Assembly: GCA_949531795.1 (NCBI GenBank)
Contig: CATIQX010000151.1
Coordinates: 1-18,885, forward strand
From: Cryomorphaceae bacterium
Lineage (GTDB): Bacteria > Bacteroidota > Bacteroidia > Flavobacteriales > BACL11
DNA length: 18,885 nucleotides
Direction: 5' to 3'
Part shown: piece by piece, positions 1 to 8,001 of the stretch
Layout: every line of letters starts with the position of its first letter
Position numbering within the stretch: the first letter of the stretch is position 1
Position numbers and translations under genes: made by a program
The notes under the pieces: generated by a model
What the model saw: the letters and a program-made list of their open reading frames with translations, nothing else
What the model was told of the DNA's origin: nothing
The model's database searches: none

Positions 1-388
1 AATTGATATTAGATTATATTCTATAATTTATAAAGCAATTGAAGAATTGAAATTAGCAATGGAGGGTATGCTTAGACCTGATGTTGAAGAAAAAATTATT
101 TGTAATATTGAAATTAGAGAAAGCTTTAAAATTTCTAAGATTGGTACTATTGCAGGTTGTATGGTGCTAGATGGGTCGTTAACAAGACAAACTGGTGTAA
201 GACTTATTCGTGATGGTGTTGTAGTTTATACTGGTAAATTATCATCATTAAAACGTTTCAAGGATGATGTTAATGAAGTGAAAAAAGGATTTGAATGCGG
301 AATGTCAATAGAAAACTTTAATGATCTTAAAGTAGGTGATATTATTGAAGGATATGAGCAAGTAGAAGTAAAAAGAGTATTAAAATAA
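1..388 (+). CDS. infB: Translation initiation factor IF-2, C-terminal end (5' part outside window)
   Basis: This is the last ~128 codons of IF-2, the GTPase that brings formylmethionyl-tRNA to the 30S subunit. The reading frame is open from base 2 at the window edge, so the gene is cut by the window rather than broken; the TTG at 47 is an internal codon, not a start. Recognisable IF-2 signatures are the linker helix ending in LAMEGMLRPDVEE, then the final beta-barrel (domain IV/C2): IREsFKISKIGTIAGCMV, the GVRLIRDG strand, the KLSSLKRFKDDVNEV stretch and the GFECGMSIENFNDLKVGDIIE segment near the end. In the family this domain contacts the fMet-tRNA acceptor end. It stops with TAA 4 bp before the convergent SPOR gene, and no hairpin terminator is visible between them. 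Confidence 0.97.
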   Translation, partial: IDIRLYSIIYKAIEELKLAMEGMLRPDVEEKIICNIEIRESFKISKIGTIAGCMVLDGSLTRQTGVRLIRDGVVVYTGKLSSLKRFKDDVNEVKKGFECGMSIENFNDLKVGDIIEGYEQVEVKRVLK

Positions 389-392
389 ATAC

Positions 393-803
393 TTATTTTC
401 TTAACTGAGAAAAATTAATAATCTGAGGAACAGGATAAGCACCAGGAAAGTTTTTACTTATCTGGTGCTTTATTTTTATAGCCTCTAGTTTTGTTCTAAA
501 GTTTCCTACTAGTACTCTATAATATGGCGCTTCATATTCTAAATAAGTGGGGATTTCAGGATAAAGTTTAATAAAATCGATTTTTAATTGAGTTATTTCT
601 TTTTGTTTTGCTTTAAAAAGTAGCTGAACACGCCAACCTTCCACTCCATTTTTGGATTTTAAAATGTTTTCATATTTAACAAACAATGCATCTATACCTT
701 GTTCATTTACGCTAGTAATTACTTTATTTTCATTAAGAGTAGTATCTGTTTGTGCTGCTAAAATAAAAGGAAAAGCAATAAATATTAATAGTATTTTTTT
801 CAT
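393..803 (-). CDS. Secreted SPOR-domain protein
   Basis: A 136-residue protein with an N-terminal signal peptide (KK, then a hydrophobic stretch to about residue 17, with a likely cut after AAQ). Its C-terminal half resembles a SPOR domain: a GWRVQLLF strand near residue 56, a charged helix (KAKQKEITQLKIDF), then YYRVLVGNF, RTKLEA and a second helix ending in FPGAYPV. SPOR domains bind septal peptidoglycan stripped of stem peptides, so a periplasmic or envelope role is likely; the exact role is unknown. It converges on infB, a neighbourhood I recall as common in Bacteroidota. It is divergent from pabB across only 49 bp. The ATG lies 4 nt beyond a TATTTTTG box (see that entry). The fold call rests on pattern, not on a search. 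Confidence 0.85.
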   Translation of the reverse strand: MKKILLIFIAFPFILAAQTDTTLNENKVITSVNEQGIDALFVKYENILKSKNGVEGWRVQLLFKAKQKEITQLKIDFIKLYPEIPTYLEYEAPYYRVLVGNFRTKLEAIKIKHQISKNFPGAYPVPQIINFSQLRK

Positions 804-807
804 CCTT

Positions 808-815
808 CAAAAATA
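808..815 (-). promoter_or_regulatory. -7 box of the SPOR gene promoter
   Basis: On the minus strand the bases read TATTTTTG, a perfect match to the Bacteroidota -7 consensus TAnnTTTG. Only AAGG separates it from the ATG at 803. If transcription starts the usual few bases after the box, the mRNA starts at or about one base before the start codon. No TTG/TTTG (-33) occurs at the expected distance upstream. Confidence 0.6.
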
Positions 816-840
816 TAAAATAAAATGAGTTTGCTTTTCC

Positions 841-848
841 TATTTTTG
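841..848 (+). promoter_or_regulatory. -7 box of the pabB operon promoter
   Basis: TATTTTTG matches the Bacteroidota -7 consensus TAnnTTTG, and CAGA separates it from the GTG start of pabB at 853. The predicted transcript start falls at about the start codon. No TTG/TTTG is present 17-21 bp upstream. It lies back to back with the SPOR gene's -7 box, 25 bp apart. Confidence 0.6.
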
Positions 849-852
849 CAGA

Positions 853-2160
853 GTGAGATTTTCGTATACATTTAAAGTTAATGGAGTAAGTGAGATGATT
901 AAGTTATTGCTTCATAAGAGTCAATTTCTTAATTATATTAGCATATTAGATTCTAATACTAAAAGCAATCAAAATAGTTTGCCTAATGATTATATTAATT
1001 ATGATTTGATTGCAGGTGTCGATGCTCTTGATGTAATTAATGTTGATAGTGACTCTTTTAATTCACTTCAAAATTTTCATGAAAAGCACAGCGATTGGTT
1101 ATTTGGTTACCTTTCTTACGATTTGAAGAATGAAGTGGAGCACTTAACTTCTCATAATAAGCAGGGAATAAATGCAGCTAGTTTATCTTTCTTTGTGCCT
1201 AAATATGTATTATTATTAAAAGGGGATATATTAGAAATTCAAAGTTATGAAAATAAGCAAGATTGTCAACAATTTTTAGATGATCAGCATCTTGATTGGA
1301 AGGGAAAAAAAAATTGCGTACAATTAACTCAAAGAGATACTAAAGTAAAATATTTGGAAAAGATTGAAGTGATTAAAAAGCATATTCAAAGAGGTGATAT
1401 TTATGAATTAAATTATTGTCAGGAGTTTTTTTCTGAGCAAGTAATGCTTAGTCCTCAGCATGTATTTCTGCAATTAAATAAAAATTCAAAAAGTCCATTC
1501 GCATCTTTTTTAAAATTAAACGATTTGAATATAATGTGTGCTAGTCCTGAACGATTTATTAAAAAATCAAAAAATAAAATTATCTCACAACCAATCAAGG
1601 GAACAAGAAAAAGAGGGAAGGATTTAGATGAAGATAATGTCTTGAGAAAGGAGCTTATTGATAGTGAAAAAGAAATTTCAGAAAACGTAATGATAGTAGA
1701 CTTAGTGCGTAATGATTTGTCAATTACAGCATGTAAGGCAAGTGTAAAGGTGGATGAATTATGTGGTATTTATACTTTTAAAAAAGTACATCAGATGATT
1801 AGTACTGTATCTTCTAAAGTAGATGATAAAACTAATTTTAGTCAAATACTAAAGTCAGTATTTCCTATGGGTTCCATGACAGGTGTCCCAAAGCTTAGAG
1901 CAATGGAAATTATTGAGGAACTAGAGGAATTTAAAAGAGGAATTTTTTCTGGAGCTATTGGTTATATTACCCCGCAAGGAGATTTTGATTTTAATGTTGT
2001 TATCAGAACAATTTTATATAATTCAAGCTCAAAATATTTGTCAGTGGCTGTTGGAGGTGCAATTACTATTAAATCTGATGCAGATGAGGAATATGAAGAA
2101 TGTTTGGTAAAGGTGAGGCCTATTTTTGAGGTGTTAAATTTTCAATTTGATGAAAAATAA
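853..2160 (+). CDS. pabB: Aminodeoxychorismate synthase component I
   Basis: A 435-residue chorismate-utilising enzyme that, with an amidotransferase partner, converts chorismate to 4-amino-4-deoxychorismate for p-aminobenzoate and folate synthesis in the cytoplasm. The family core is intact: GDIYELNYCQ (about 181-190), ASPERF (230-235), PIKGT (247-251), VMIVDLVRNDLS (279-290), MGSMTGVPKLRAMEII (339-354), GIFSGAIGY (363-371) and DFDFNVVIRT (377-386). The Lys in PIKGT, where anthranilate synthase usually has Ala, points to PabB rather than TrpE. There is no fused glutaminase or lyase domain, and no pabA or pabC nearby. The GTG at 853 is preferred over the ATG at 895 because the extra 14 residues (MRFSYTFKVN...) resemble the N-terminus I recall for flavobacterial PabB. 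It heads a five-gene run and overlaps tilS by 11 nt. Confidence 0.93.
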   Translation: MRFSYTFKVNGVSEMIKLLLHKSQFLNYISILDSNTKSNQNSLPNDYINYDLIAGVDALDVINVDSDSFNSLQNFHEKHSDWLFGYLSYDLKNEVEHLTSHNKQGINAASLSFFVPKYVLLLKGDILEIQSYENKQDCQQFLDDQHLDWKGKKNCVQLTQRDTKVKYLEKIEVIKKHIQRGDIYELNYCQEFFSEQVMLSPQHVFLQLNKNSKSPFASFLKLNDLNIMCASPERFIKKSKNKIISQPIKGTRKRGKDLDEDNVLRKELIDSEKEISENVMIVDLVRNDLSITACKASVKVDELCGIYTFKKVHQMISTVSSKVDDKTNFSQILKSVFPMGSMTGVPKLRAMEIIEELEEFKRGIFSGAIGYITPQGDFDFNVVIRTILYNSSSKYLSVAVGGAITIKSDADEEYEECLVKVRPIFEVLNFQFDEK

Positions 2161-3451
2161 AATACAGAATTTTATTGCTGAAAAATCTCTTTTTCAAAGG
2201 GAAGATAAGCTTATTTTAGGAATTAGTGGTGGTGCTGATAGTGTTTGCTTAATGCATATTTTATTGTCATTAGGGTATTCATTTGAGTTAGCACACTGTA
2301 ATTTTAATTTGAGAGAAAAAGAGTCTGATGCTGACGAAGATTTTGTTAAAGAATTAGCAGAAAATTATAGCTTAAAAATCCATATAAAACATTTTAACAC
2401 TTTAGCTTACGCTTTTGAAAATAAGATTTCTACACAAATGGCAGCTCGTGAATTAAGGTATGCTTGGTTTGATAAATTATTAATTAAGTCAGATGCTAAA
2501 TATACAGTAATTGCTCATCATGCTAATGATGATGTGGAAACCTTTTTTATTAATTTAGTAAGAGGAACTGGTTTGAAGGGTTTGTTGGGAATTAAGGTAA
2601 AAAATAATTCGATTGTTAGACCTTTACTTTCAGTTTCACGATTAGAAATTGATCATTTTTTAAAAATTAGAGGTTTCGATTTTAGAGAAGATAGTAGTAA
2701 TATTTCTGTGAAGTATTTACGAAATAAAATTAGGCATGAGTTAATACCTTTGTTTTTAGAGATGAATCCAAGTATTCAGCAAACTATAAAAAATGAAATA
2801 AAAATTTTGGAAGATGTTTCTCAGATTTATGCTTGCAAAGTTAAAGAAGTTAGAGAGGCTTTAATTCAAGAAAAAAATGGAATTGTGCAGTTTGAAACTG
2901 CAGCATTATTAGCGCTTAATCCTCTTTATAGCTATTTGTATGAACTATTATCTCCTTATGGGTTCTCTAATGTAGAGTCAATTTCAAAAGCGCTTTTAGG
3001 ACAAAGTGGCAAACAATTCTTTTCATCTACACATCAGTTAGTGGTGGACAGGGAAAACATTTTTATCTCTCTTTTAAATAAAGAAAATGAGATCTTTGAA
3101 ATTACTAAAAAAACTAAAAGTTTGGTTAAGCCATTAGAAATAAAGTTTAAAGTTACTTCGAATAAAACTATTATTCATGATAATAATATTGCTCAATTGG
3201 ATCTTGAAAAATTAAAATTTCCTTTAACTTTACGAAAATGGAAAGAAGGCGATAAGTTCATGCCGTTAGGAATGAAAAAATTCAAGAAATTAAGTGATTT
3301 TTTTATTGATAATAAATTTTCAATAATAAATAAACAGGAACAGTGGCTGTTATGTTCTGATGTTGATATTGTATGGTTGGTGGGGTCAAGAATTGATGAA
3401 AGGTATAAGCTAGAAACCAATACAAAAAAAGTGTACATTGCACAACTTTAA
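2150..3451 (+). CDS. tilS: tRNA(Ile)-lysidine synthetase
   Basis: A 433-residue ATP-dependent enzyme that adds lysine to C34 of the CAU-anticodon isoleucine tRNA, so that it reads AUA. The N-terminal PP-loop is clear: LILGISGGADS (about 21-31), then ELAHCNFNLR, QMAARELRY and the IAHHANDDVETFFINLVRGTGLKGL block typical of TilS. The C-terminal TilS domain carries LRKWKEGDKFMPLGMKKFKKLSDFFID. Length matches E. coli TilS. The ATG at 2150 is chosen; a TTG one codon upstream (2147) is less likely. The start lies inside the end of pabB (stop 2158-2160), which suggests translational coupling. AUA codons are frequent in such AT-rich genomes, so the gene is expected to be essential. Confidence 0.95.
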   Translation: MKNKIQNFIAEKSLFQREDKLILGISGGADSVCLMHILLSLGYSFELAHCNFNLREKESDADEDFVKELAENYSLKIHIKHFNTLAYAFENKISTQMAARELRYAWFDKLLIKSDAKYTVIAHHANDDVETFFINLVRGTGLKGLLGIKVKNNSIVRPLLSVSRLEIDHFLKIRGFDFREDSSNISVKYLRNKIRHELIPLFLEMNPSIQQTIKNEIKILEDVSQIYACKVKEVREALIQEKNGIVQFETAALLALNPLYSYLYELLSPYGFSNVESISKALLGQSGKQFFSSTHQLVVDRENIFISLLNKENEIFEITKKTKSLVKPLEIKFKVTSNKTIIHDNNIAQLDLEKLKFPLTLRKWKEGDKFMPLGMKKFKKLSDFFIDNKFSIINKQEQWLLCSDVDIVWLVGSRIDERYKLETNTKKVYIAQL

Positions 3452-3463
3452 ATTTATAGAGGA

Positions 3464-3940
3464 ATGTTAGACTTTGATTTTATAGAAAAACAATATTTGG
3501 GGCTCAATAAAATGTCGCTTAGCAGAAGAATGTCATTGGCTATTTTTTGTTTGGTTGCTTATTATTGGAGAGAAAATAATGATAAGGAAGGAGAGCTTTA
3601 CTTTTTTATTGGTATAGGAATAATGGTTATTTCAATATTACTATTATTTATTCTTCATTTTGAAACTAAAGTAAAAAATGGAAGCGTTATATTAGATGGG
3701 CTTTGGACTTCCAGGAAAATAAAAATTGATACAGCAAGTATTGTATCTGTTAAGAAAGTAAAATATAGCAAATATTTTTTGAATCGTTCTGTTTACAATC
3801 TGCATCTAAAGGGTACAATTCGATTTTATACAAGAGGAATTGATGCTGTTGAACTAATTGATAAGGATGGTTTGATCTATCTAATAGGTAGTCAGAAATC
3901 AGAAGAATTAACTCGTGTATTACAAGATAAATTAAAATAA
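3464..3940 (+). CDS. Unrecognised membrane protein with PH-like C-terminal part
   Basis: A 158-residue protein I cannot assign to a named family. Residues 22-36 (MSLAIFCLVAYYW region) and 46-66 (YFFIGIGIMVISILLLFILHF) look like two membrane helices separated by a short, charged loop (RENNDKEGE). The remaining ~90 residues are soluble and rich in alternating beta-strand pattern, ending in an amphipathic helix (SEELTRVLQDKLK). Two TM helices followed by such a sheet-plus-helix segment resembles bacterial PH-like (YdbT/bPH) proteins; this is a guess from pattern. It sits 12 nt after tilS and 2 nt before dsbD, so it is almost certainly co-translated with them. A second ATG at 3512 would drop the first 16 residues but keep both helices. 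Confidence 0.8.
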   Translation: MLDFDFIEKQYLGLNKMSLSRRMSLAIFCLVAYYWRENNDKEGELYFFIGIGIMVISILLLFILHFETKVKNGSVILDGLWTSRKIKIDTASIVSVKKVKYSKYFLNRSVYNLHLKGTIRFYTRGIDAVELIDKDGLIYLIGSQKSEELTRVLQDKLK

Positions 3941-3942
3941 AA

Positions 3943-5877
3943 ATGAAGAAAACTTTCATCCTATTTTTTACAACGCTGAGTGTGTTTGCGTCGGCACAAA
4001 TTTTCAATCCTGTAACTTGGGAATTTTCTCACAAACAGTTGTCGGATAATGAAATAGAATTGCAGTTTAGAGCTAGTATTGATCATGGTTGGCATTTGTA
4101 TTCTCAATTTATTGAGGATGATGGCCCAGTACCTACTGAGTTTACATTTACAAGATCGGAAGGTTATTCATTATTAGGAACACCTCAAGAAGGAGAGTCA
4201 ATTGAAGAATTTGACCCTAATTTTGATATGATACTAAAATACTTTAAGCATGAAGCTACATTTACGCAAATAGTGCAAGTTTCTTCAGCTAAAGATTTTA
4301 ACTTAGATGGAAATGTATACTTTATGGTATGTGATGAAGCTCAGTGTTTACCACCTGAAGAAGTTGAGTTTTCTTTTGAAATAAAAGGTGTTGATGGCGG
4401 GTCAGTCATTGAAAATACAAAAAATAAATCTGATAAAAATGAAAGTAAGAGTATGTGGGCACTTTTTTTTATTGCTTTTCTAAGTGGTTTTGCTGCACTC
4501 TTAACTCCTTGTGTTTTCCCAATGATTCCTATGACGGTTTCTTTTTTTACTAAGCAATCCAAGACAAAAGCGCAAGGAATTGCCAATGCTATTATTTATG
4601 GACTTTCTATTATTGCAATTTATGTTGCATTAGGAGTTGGTGTTTCTTCAGTATTTGGAGCTGATGCTTTAAATAATATGGCGACTAATGTTTATTTTAA
4701 TGTTGGGTTCTTTATTTTGCTTATTGTTTTTGCAGCTTCTTTCTTAGGTGCTTTCGAAATTCAATTACCTTCTTCCTGGACAAATAAAAGTGTTGAGGCA
4801 GAAGGCAAAGGAGGTTTGATTGGAATCTTCTTTATGGCTTTTACTTTAGCTTTAGTTTCTTTTTCTTGCACAGGACCAATTGTAGGGACTTTACTAGTTG
4901 AAGCCGCAACAGGAGGATATATGGGTCCAATTATTGGGATGCTTGGTTTTTCATTAGCGATTGCGTTACCATTTGCTTTGTTTGCAGCTTTCCCTGGATG
5001 GTTAAACTCTTTACCGCAATCAGGTGGTTGGCTAAATTCAGTGAAAGTAACATTAGGGTTTTTAGAAATAGCTCTTGCATTTAAATTCTTGTCAAATGCG
5101 GATTTAGTAATGCAAACACATTTGTTGGAACGCGAATTATTTATTGCAATATGGATTATGATTTTTGGACTGTTGACTATGTACTTATTGGGATTCTTAA
5201 AATTTGCACATGATTCAGATTTAAAATATGTTTCTGTTGGTCGTTTGAGTGCTGCTATCTTAACTGGTACTTTAACTTTGTACATGATTCCAGGTATGTG
5301 GGGGGCGCCATTAAAGATAATTAATGCTTTCCCACCACCTATGCAATACAGTGAATCTCCTTATGGTGTAGGGAAATCTCAAGTTGGAAATACTTTTTCA
5401 TCTCACGAAGAAGATGGTCAGCATTTAGGCCCTCAGGGTATTCTTGTTTTTCATGATTATGATATTGGAATGGCTTATGCTAAAAAAATAAATAAGCCTG
5501 TAGTTTTGGATTTCACAGGCCATGCTTGTGTTAATTGTCGTAAGATGGAAGAACAAGTCTGGTCAGCTGAAAATGTTAAGAATACGCTGGCTAATGATGT
5601 GGTATTAATTTCATTATATGTAGATGAAAGAATTGATCTCCCTAAAGAGGATCAGTATGAAACAACTATGGCTGGTAAAACTAAGAAAGTAAAAACTACT
5701 GGAGATAAATGGATGGTATTTCAGGCTAATAGCTATGGGACAAATTCACAACCGTATTATGTGTTTTTAAATCATGATGAAGAACCATTAGTCGAAAATG
5801 CCAACTACCAAGATTATGGGACAGTAGATTTGTTTACTGATTGGCTAAGAAGAGGTCTCCAAGAATTTAAAAAATAG
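3943..5877 (+). CDS. dsbD: Thiol:disulfide interchange protein DsbD (cytochrome c biogenesis-type TM domain)
   Basis: A 644-residue inner-membrane protein that carries electrons from cytoplasmic thioredoxin to periplasmic thiol proteins. Layout: signal peptide (1-19, ending ASAQ); an N-terminal DsbD alpha-like domain with a cysteine pair C130/C135 in VCDEAQCLPPEE; about eight membrane helices from ~171 to ~455, with the redox cysteines C190 (LLTPCVFPMIPM) and C309 (VSFSCTGPIVG); and a C-terminal thioredoxin-like domain with CVNC (C529/C532) in DFTGHACVNCRKMEE. All three redox pairs are present, so it should be functional. The N-domain pair is C-x4-C where E. coli has C-x5-C, which I believe is usual in this phylum. 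It begins 2 nt after the preceding gene and lies 17 nt before the M42 gene. Confidence 0.95.
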   Translation: MKKTFILFFTTLSVFASAQIFNPVTWEFSHKQLSDNEIELQFRASIDHGWHLYSQFIEDDGPVPTEFTFTRSEGYSLLGTPQEGESIEEFDPNFDMILKYFKHEATFTQIVQVSSAKDFNLDGNVYFMVCDEAQCLPPEEVEFSFEIKGVDGGSVIENTKNKSDKNESKSMWALFFIAFLSGFAALLTPCVFPMIPMTVSFFTKQSKTKAQGIANAIIYGLSIIAIYVALGVGVSSVFGADALNNMATNVYFNVGFFILLIVFAASFLGAFEIQLPSSWTNKSVEAEGKGGLIGIFFMAFTLALVSFSCTGPIVGTLLVEAATGGYMGPIIGMLGFSLAIALPFALFAAFPGWLNSLPQSGGWLNSVKVTLGFLEIALAFKFLSNADLVMQTHLLERELFIAIWIMIFGLLTMYLLGFLKFAHDSDLKYVSVGRLSAAILTGTLTLYMIPGMWGAPLKIINAFPPPMQYSESPYGVGKSQVGNTFSSHEEDGQHLGPQGILVFHDYDIGMAYAKKINKPVVLDFTGHACVNCRKMEEQVWSAENVKNTLANDVVLISLYVDERIDLPKEDQYETTMAGKTKKVKTTGDKWMVFQANSYGTNSQPYYVFLNHDEEPLVENANYQDYGTVDLFTDWLRRGLQEFKK

Positions 5878-5894
5878 AAAATAAAATTTAAATA

Positions 5895-6983
5895 ATGGCA
5901 AAGAAGAAAATTATCACTAAAAAGTCAGAAGCTTTTTTAGAAAAATATTTAAATAACCCATCTCCAACAGGATTTGAGAGTGGAGGGCAAAAATTGTGGT
6001 TAGAATATATTACCCCTTATATTGATGAGCATTTTGTAGATACTTACGGAACTGTAGTTGGGGTGATAAACCCTGAGGCAAAATATAAGGTTGTTATTGA
6101 AGCTCATGCTGATGAAATTTCTTGGTTTGTACATTATATTACTAAAGATGGATTTATTTATTTAAGAAGAAATGGTGGTTCTGATCATCAGATTGCTCCC
6201 TCTAAAAGAGTAAATATACATACCAAAAAAGGAATGGTTAAGGCTGTATTTGGTTGGCCAGCAATTCATACAAGAAGTGGGGCAACAGAAAAGTCGCCAA
6301 AATTAGATAATATCTTTTTGGATTGTGGAGCTAAAGATAAGGATGAGGTTGAGGGATTAGGAATTCATGTAGGTTGTGTGGTTACTTATGAGGATGAATT
6401 CATGATTTTGAATAAAAACTTTTATGTAGGAAGAGCATTGGATAATCGTATAGGTGGTTTTATGATTGCTGAGGTGGCACGTTTATTAAAAGAAAATAAA
6501 GTAAAATTGCCGTTTGGATTATATATTACTAACTCGGTACAAGAGGAAGTGGGTTTAAGAGGAGCTCAAATGATTGTGGATACAATAAGGCCTGATGTTG
6601 CTATTGTTACTGATGTTTGCCACGATACTGGTACACCAATGATAGATAAGATAAAACAAGGTGATACAAAATGTGGAGCAGGTCCGGTGTTGACTTATGG
6701 TCCTGCAGTTCAAAATAATTTATTGGATTTAATTATTACTACTGCTGAAAAGAATAAAATTCCTTTCCAAAGAATGGCGGCTTCCAGAGCTACAGGTACA
6801 GATACAGATGCTTTTGCCTACTCAACTGGTGGAGTAGCATCTTCATTAATATCTCTTGCACTTAGGTATATGCATACGACTGTTGAAACTGTACATAAGG
6901 ATGACGTTGAGGACGTAATACAATTGATTTATGAATCATTACAGAGGATTAAAAATAATCACGATTTCAGATATTTGAAATAA
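5895..6983 (+). CDS. M42 family metallopeptidase (glutamyl/TET-type aminopeptidase)
   Basis: A 362-residue cytoplasmic di-metal aminopeptidase; M42 enzymes form tetrahedral dodecamers that trim peptides released by proteases. All expected metal-site residues are visible: H71 and D73 in EAHADE, D183 in GRALDNRIGG, E217/E218 in SVQEEVGLRGAQ, D240 in VTDVCHD and H327 in LRYMHTTVE. The PSPTGFE motif (about 22-28) is typical of the N-terminus. No signal peptide is present. It is the last gene of the pabB-tilS-dsbD run, and a possible promoter for the next gene lies in the 72 bp after it. Substrate preference cannot be read from sequence alone. Confidence 0.93.
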   Translation: MAKKKIITKKSEAFLEKYLNNPSPTGFESGGQKLWLEYITPYIDEHFVDTYGTVVGVINPEAKYKVVIEAHADEISWFVHYITKDGFIYLRRNGGSDHQIAPSKRVNIHTKKGMVKAVFGWPAIHTRSGATEKSPKLDNIFLDCGAKDKDEVEGLGIHVGCVVTYEDEFMILNKNFYVGRALDNRIGGFMIAEVARLLKENKVKLPFGLYITNSVQEEVGLRGAQMIVDTIRPDVAIVTDVCHDTGTPMIDKIKQGDTKCGAGPVLTYGPAVQNNLLDLIITTAEKNKIPFQRMAASRATGTDTDAFAYSTGGVASSLISLALRYMHTTVETVHKDDVEDVIQLIYESLQRIKNNHDFRYLK

Positions 6984-7006
6984 AAATTGAAAAGAAAGTC
7001 TCACCC

Positions 7007-7032
7007 TTGTTAATGATATTGTTCTATCTTTA
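7007..7032 (+). promoter_or_regulatory. Possible weak promoter for the SPFH gene
   Basis: TTG at 7007-7009 and TATCTTTA at 7025-7032 resemble -33 and -7 elements. The last base of the -7 box departs from TAnnTTTG and the spacer is only 15 bp instead of about 19. It lies 23 nt before the ATG at 7056, in the only gap of size between the upstream operon and this gene. Confidence 0.3.
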
Positions 7033-7055
7033 ACCTTTAATTTAAAACTTATAAA

Positions 7056-7976
7056 ATGGATACAAATATTATTTTTGGAAATATAGCTTACATTATTATT
7101 ATACTGTTCTTTCTAAAAGGGGCTTTATATATGGTGAAGCAACAATCTGCAGTTGTTATTGAGCGTTTAGGTAAGTTCCATAAAGTATCCAGGCCAGGTC
7201 TACAGTTTAAAATTCCGTTAATTGATAGTATTGCAGGTAATATTAATTTAAGAGTAAGAGAATTACCTGTCGAGGTTGAAACTAAAACAAAGGATGATGT
7301 ATTCGTTAAGATTATCGTCTCTGTTCAGTTTTTTGTTGTTGATTCTGTTGAAGGTATAGAAAATTCTTTTTATAAATTAAACAATCCTGAACGTCAAATT
7401 CAATCTTATGTATTTGATTCTATTCGTTCTGAAGTGCCAAAAATGGAATTGGATTCAGTATTTGCAGAAAAGGATAAAATTGCAATAGCAGTTAAAAATG
7501 AGCTTTCAGAAACTATGCAGCAATTTGGTTTTGACTTTATAAAGGCTTTAGTTACTGATATTGACCCTGATTCAAAAGTTAAGCATGCAATGAACGAAAT
7601 TAATGCGGCTAAGCGGATGAAAGAAGCTGCTAAAGAGGAGGCTGCTGCGGCAAAAATTAGAGTGATTGCAGCTGCTGAAGCTGATGCAGAAAGTAAGCGT
7701 TTGGCAGGTGAAGGGATCGCCTTGCAGAGAATTGCTATTGCTAACGGATTAAAAGAGTCAGTTGCTGAGGTGAAGTTAGCTATGGAGGACCATGTTACAA
7801 GTCAGGATGTAATGAATATGCTATTTATGACTCAACATTATGAAACTGTTGCTAAGCTTTCTGAAAATAATACAAGTACTATATTTATGCCTTACTCACC
7901 TGATAATGTTGGTGACTTGCAGATGCAAATTCAAAGTAGTTTATTGGCAGTAGATGCAATGAAAAAGAAGAAATAA
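7056..7976 (+). CDS. SPFH/band 7 membrane protein (stomatin/HIR-like)
   Basis: A 306-residue protein with one N-terminal membrane helix (about 5-25) and then a complete SPFH domain: KQQSAVVIERLGKFHKVSRPGL, LRVRELPVEVETKTKDDVFV, the NPERQIQSYVFDSIRSEVPKM block and FIKALVTDIDPDSKV. After this comes an Ala/Glu/Lys-rich helix (about 185-217), expected to form a coiled coil, and a conserved-looking tail (MTQHYETVAKL...). SPFH proteins assemble into large membrane-bound rings or cages and organise membrane microdomains or protease partners. The pattern is closest to the plant HIR-like bacterial branch as I remember it. No nfeD or protease gene is adjacent, so the partner is unknown. It converges on the M1 peptidase gene with 25 bp between stops and no hairpin. 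Confidence 0.9.
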   Translation: MDTNIIFGNIAYIIIILFFLKGALYMVKQQSAVVIERLGKFHKVSRPGLQFKIPLIDSIAGNINLRVRELPVEVETKTKDDVFVKIIVSVQFFVVDSVEGIENSFYKLNNPERQIQSYVFDSIRSEVPKMELDSVFAEKDKIAIAVKNELSETMQQFGFDFIKALVTDIDPDSKVKHAMNEINAAKRMKEAAKEEAAAAKIRVIAAAEADAESKRLAGEGIALQRIAIANGLKESVAEVKLAMEDHVTSQDVMNMLFMTQHYETVAKLSENNTSTIFMPYSPDNVGDLQMQIQSSLLAVDAMKKKK

Positions 7977-8001
7977 GAGGTTTTTCTAATATTTATGTTG
8001 T

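Noticed and set aside
2121..2128. TATTTTTG inside the end of pabB as an internal promoter for tilS
   Set aside because: It matches TAnnTTTG 21 nt before the tilS start, but the nearest TTTG (2103-2106) is at a 14-bp spacer, and the bases are coding. In such AT-rich DNA chance matches are expected.
4761..5285. Long minus-strand open frame (174 codons) inside dsbD
   Set aside because: It lies fully opposite a well-conserved DsbD membrane region; its composition is what a reverse strand of hydrophobic codons gives, and it has no motif or start signal.
3943..5877. C-x4-C pair in the DsbD N-domain as an unusual redox site
   Set aside because: It differs from E. coli (C-x5-C), but I recall the same spacing in other Bacteroidota DsbD proteins, so it is probably the local norm.
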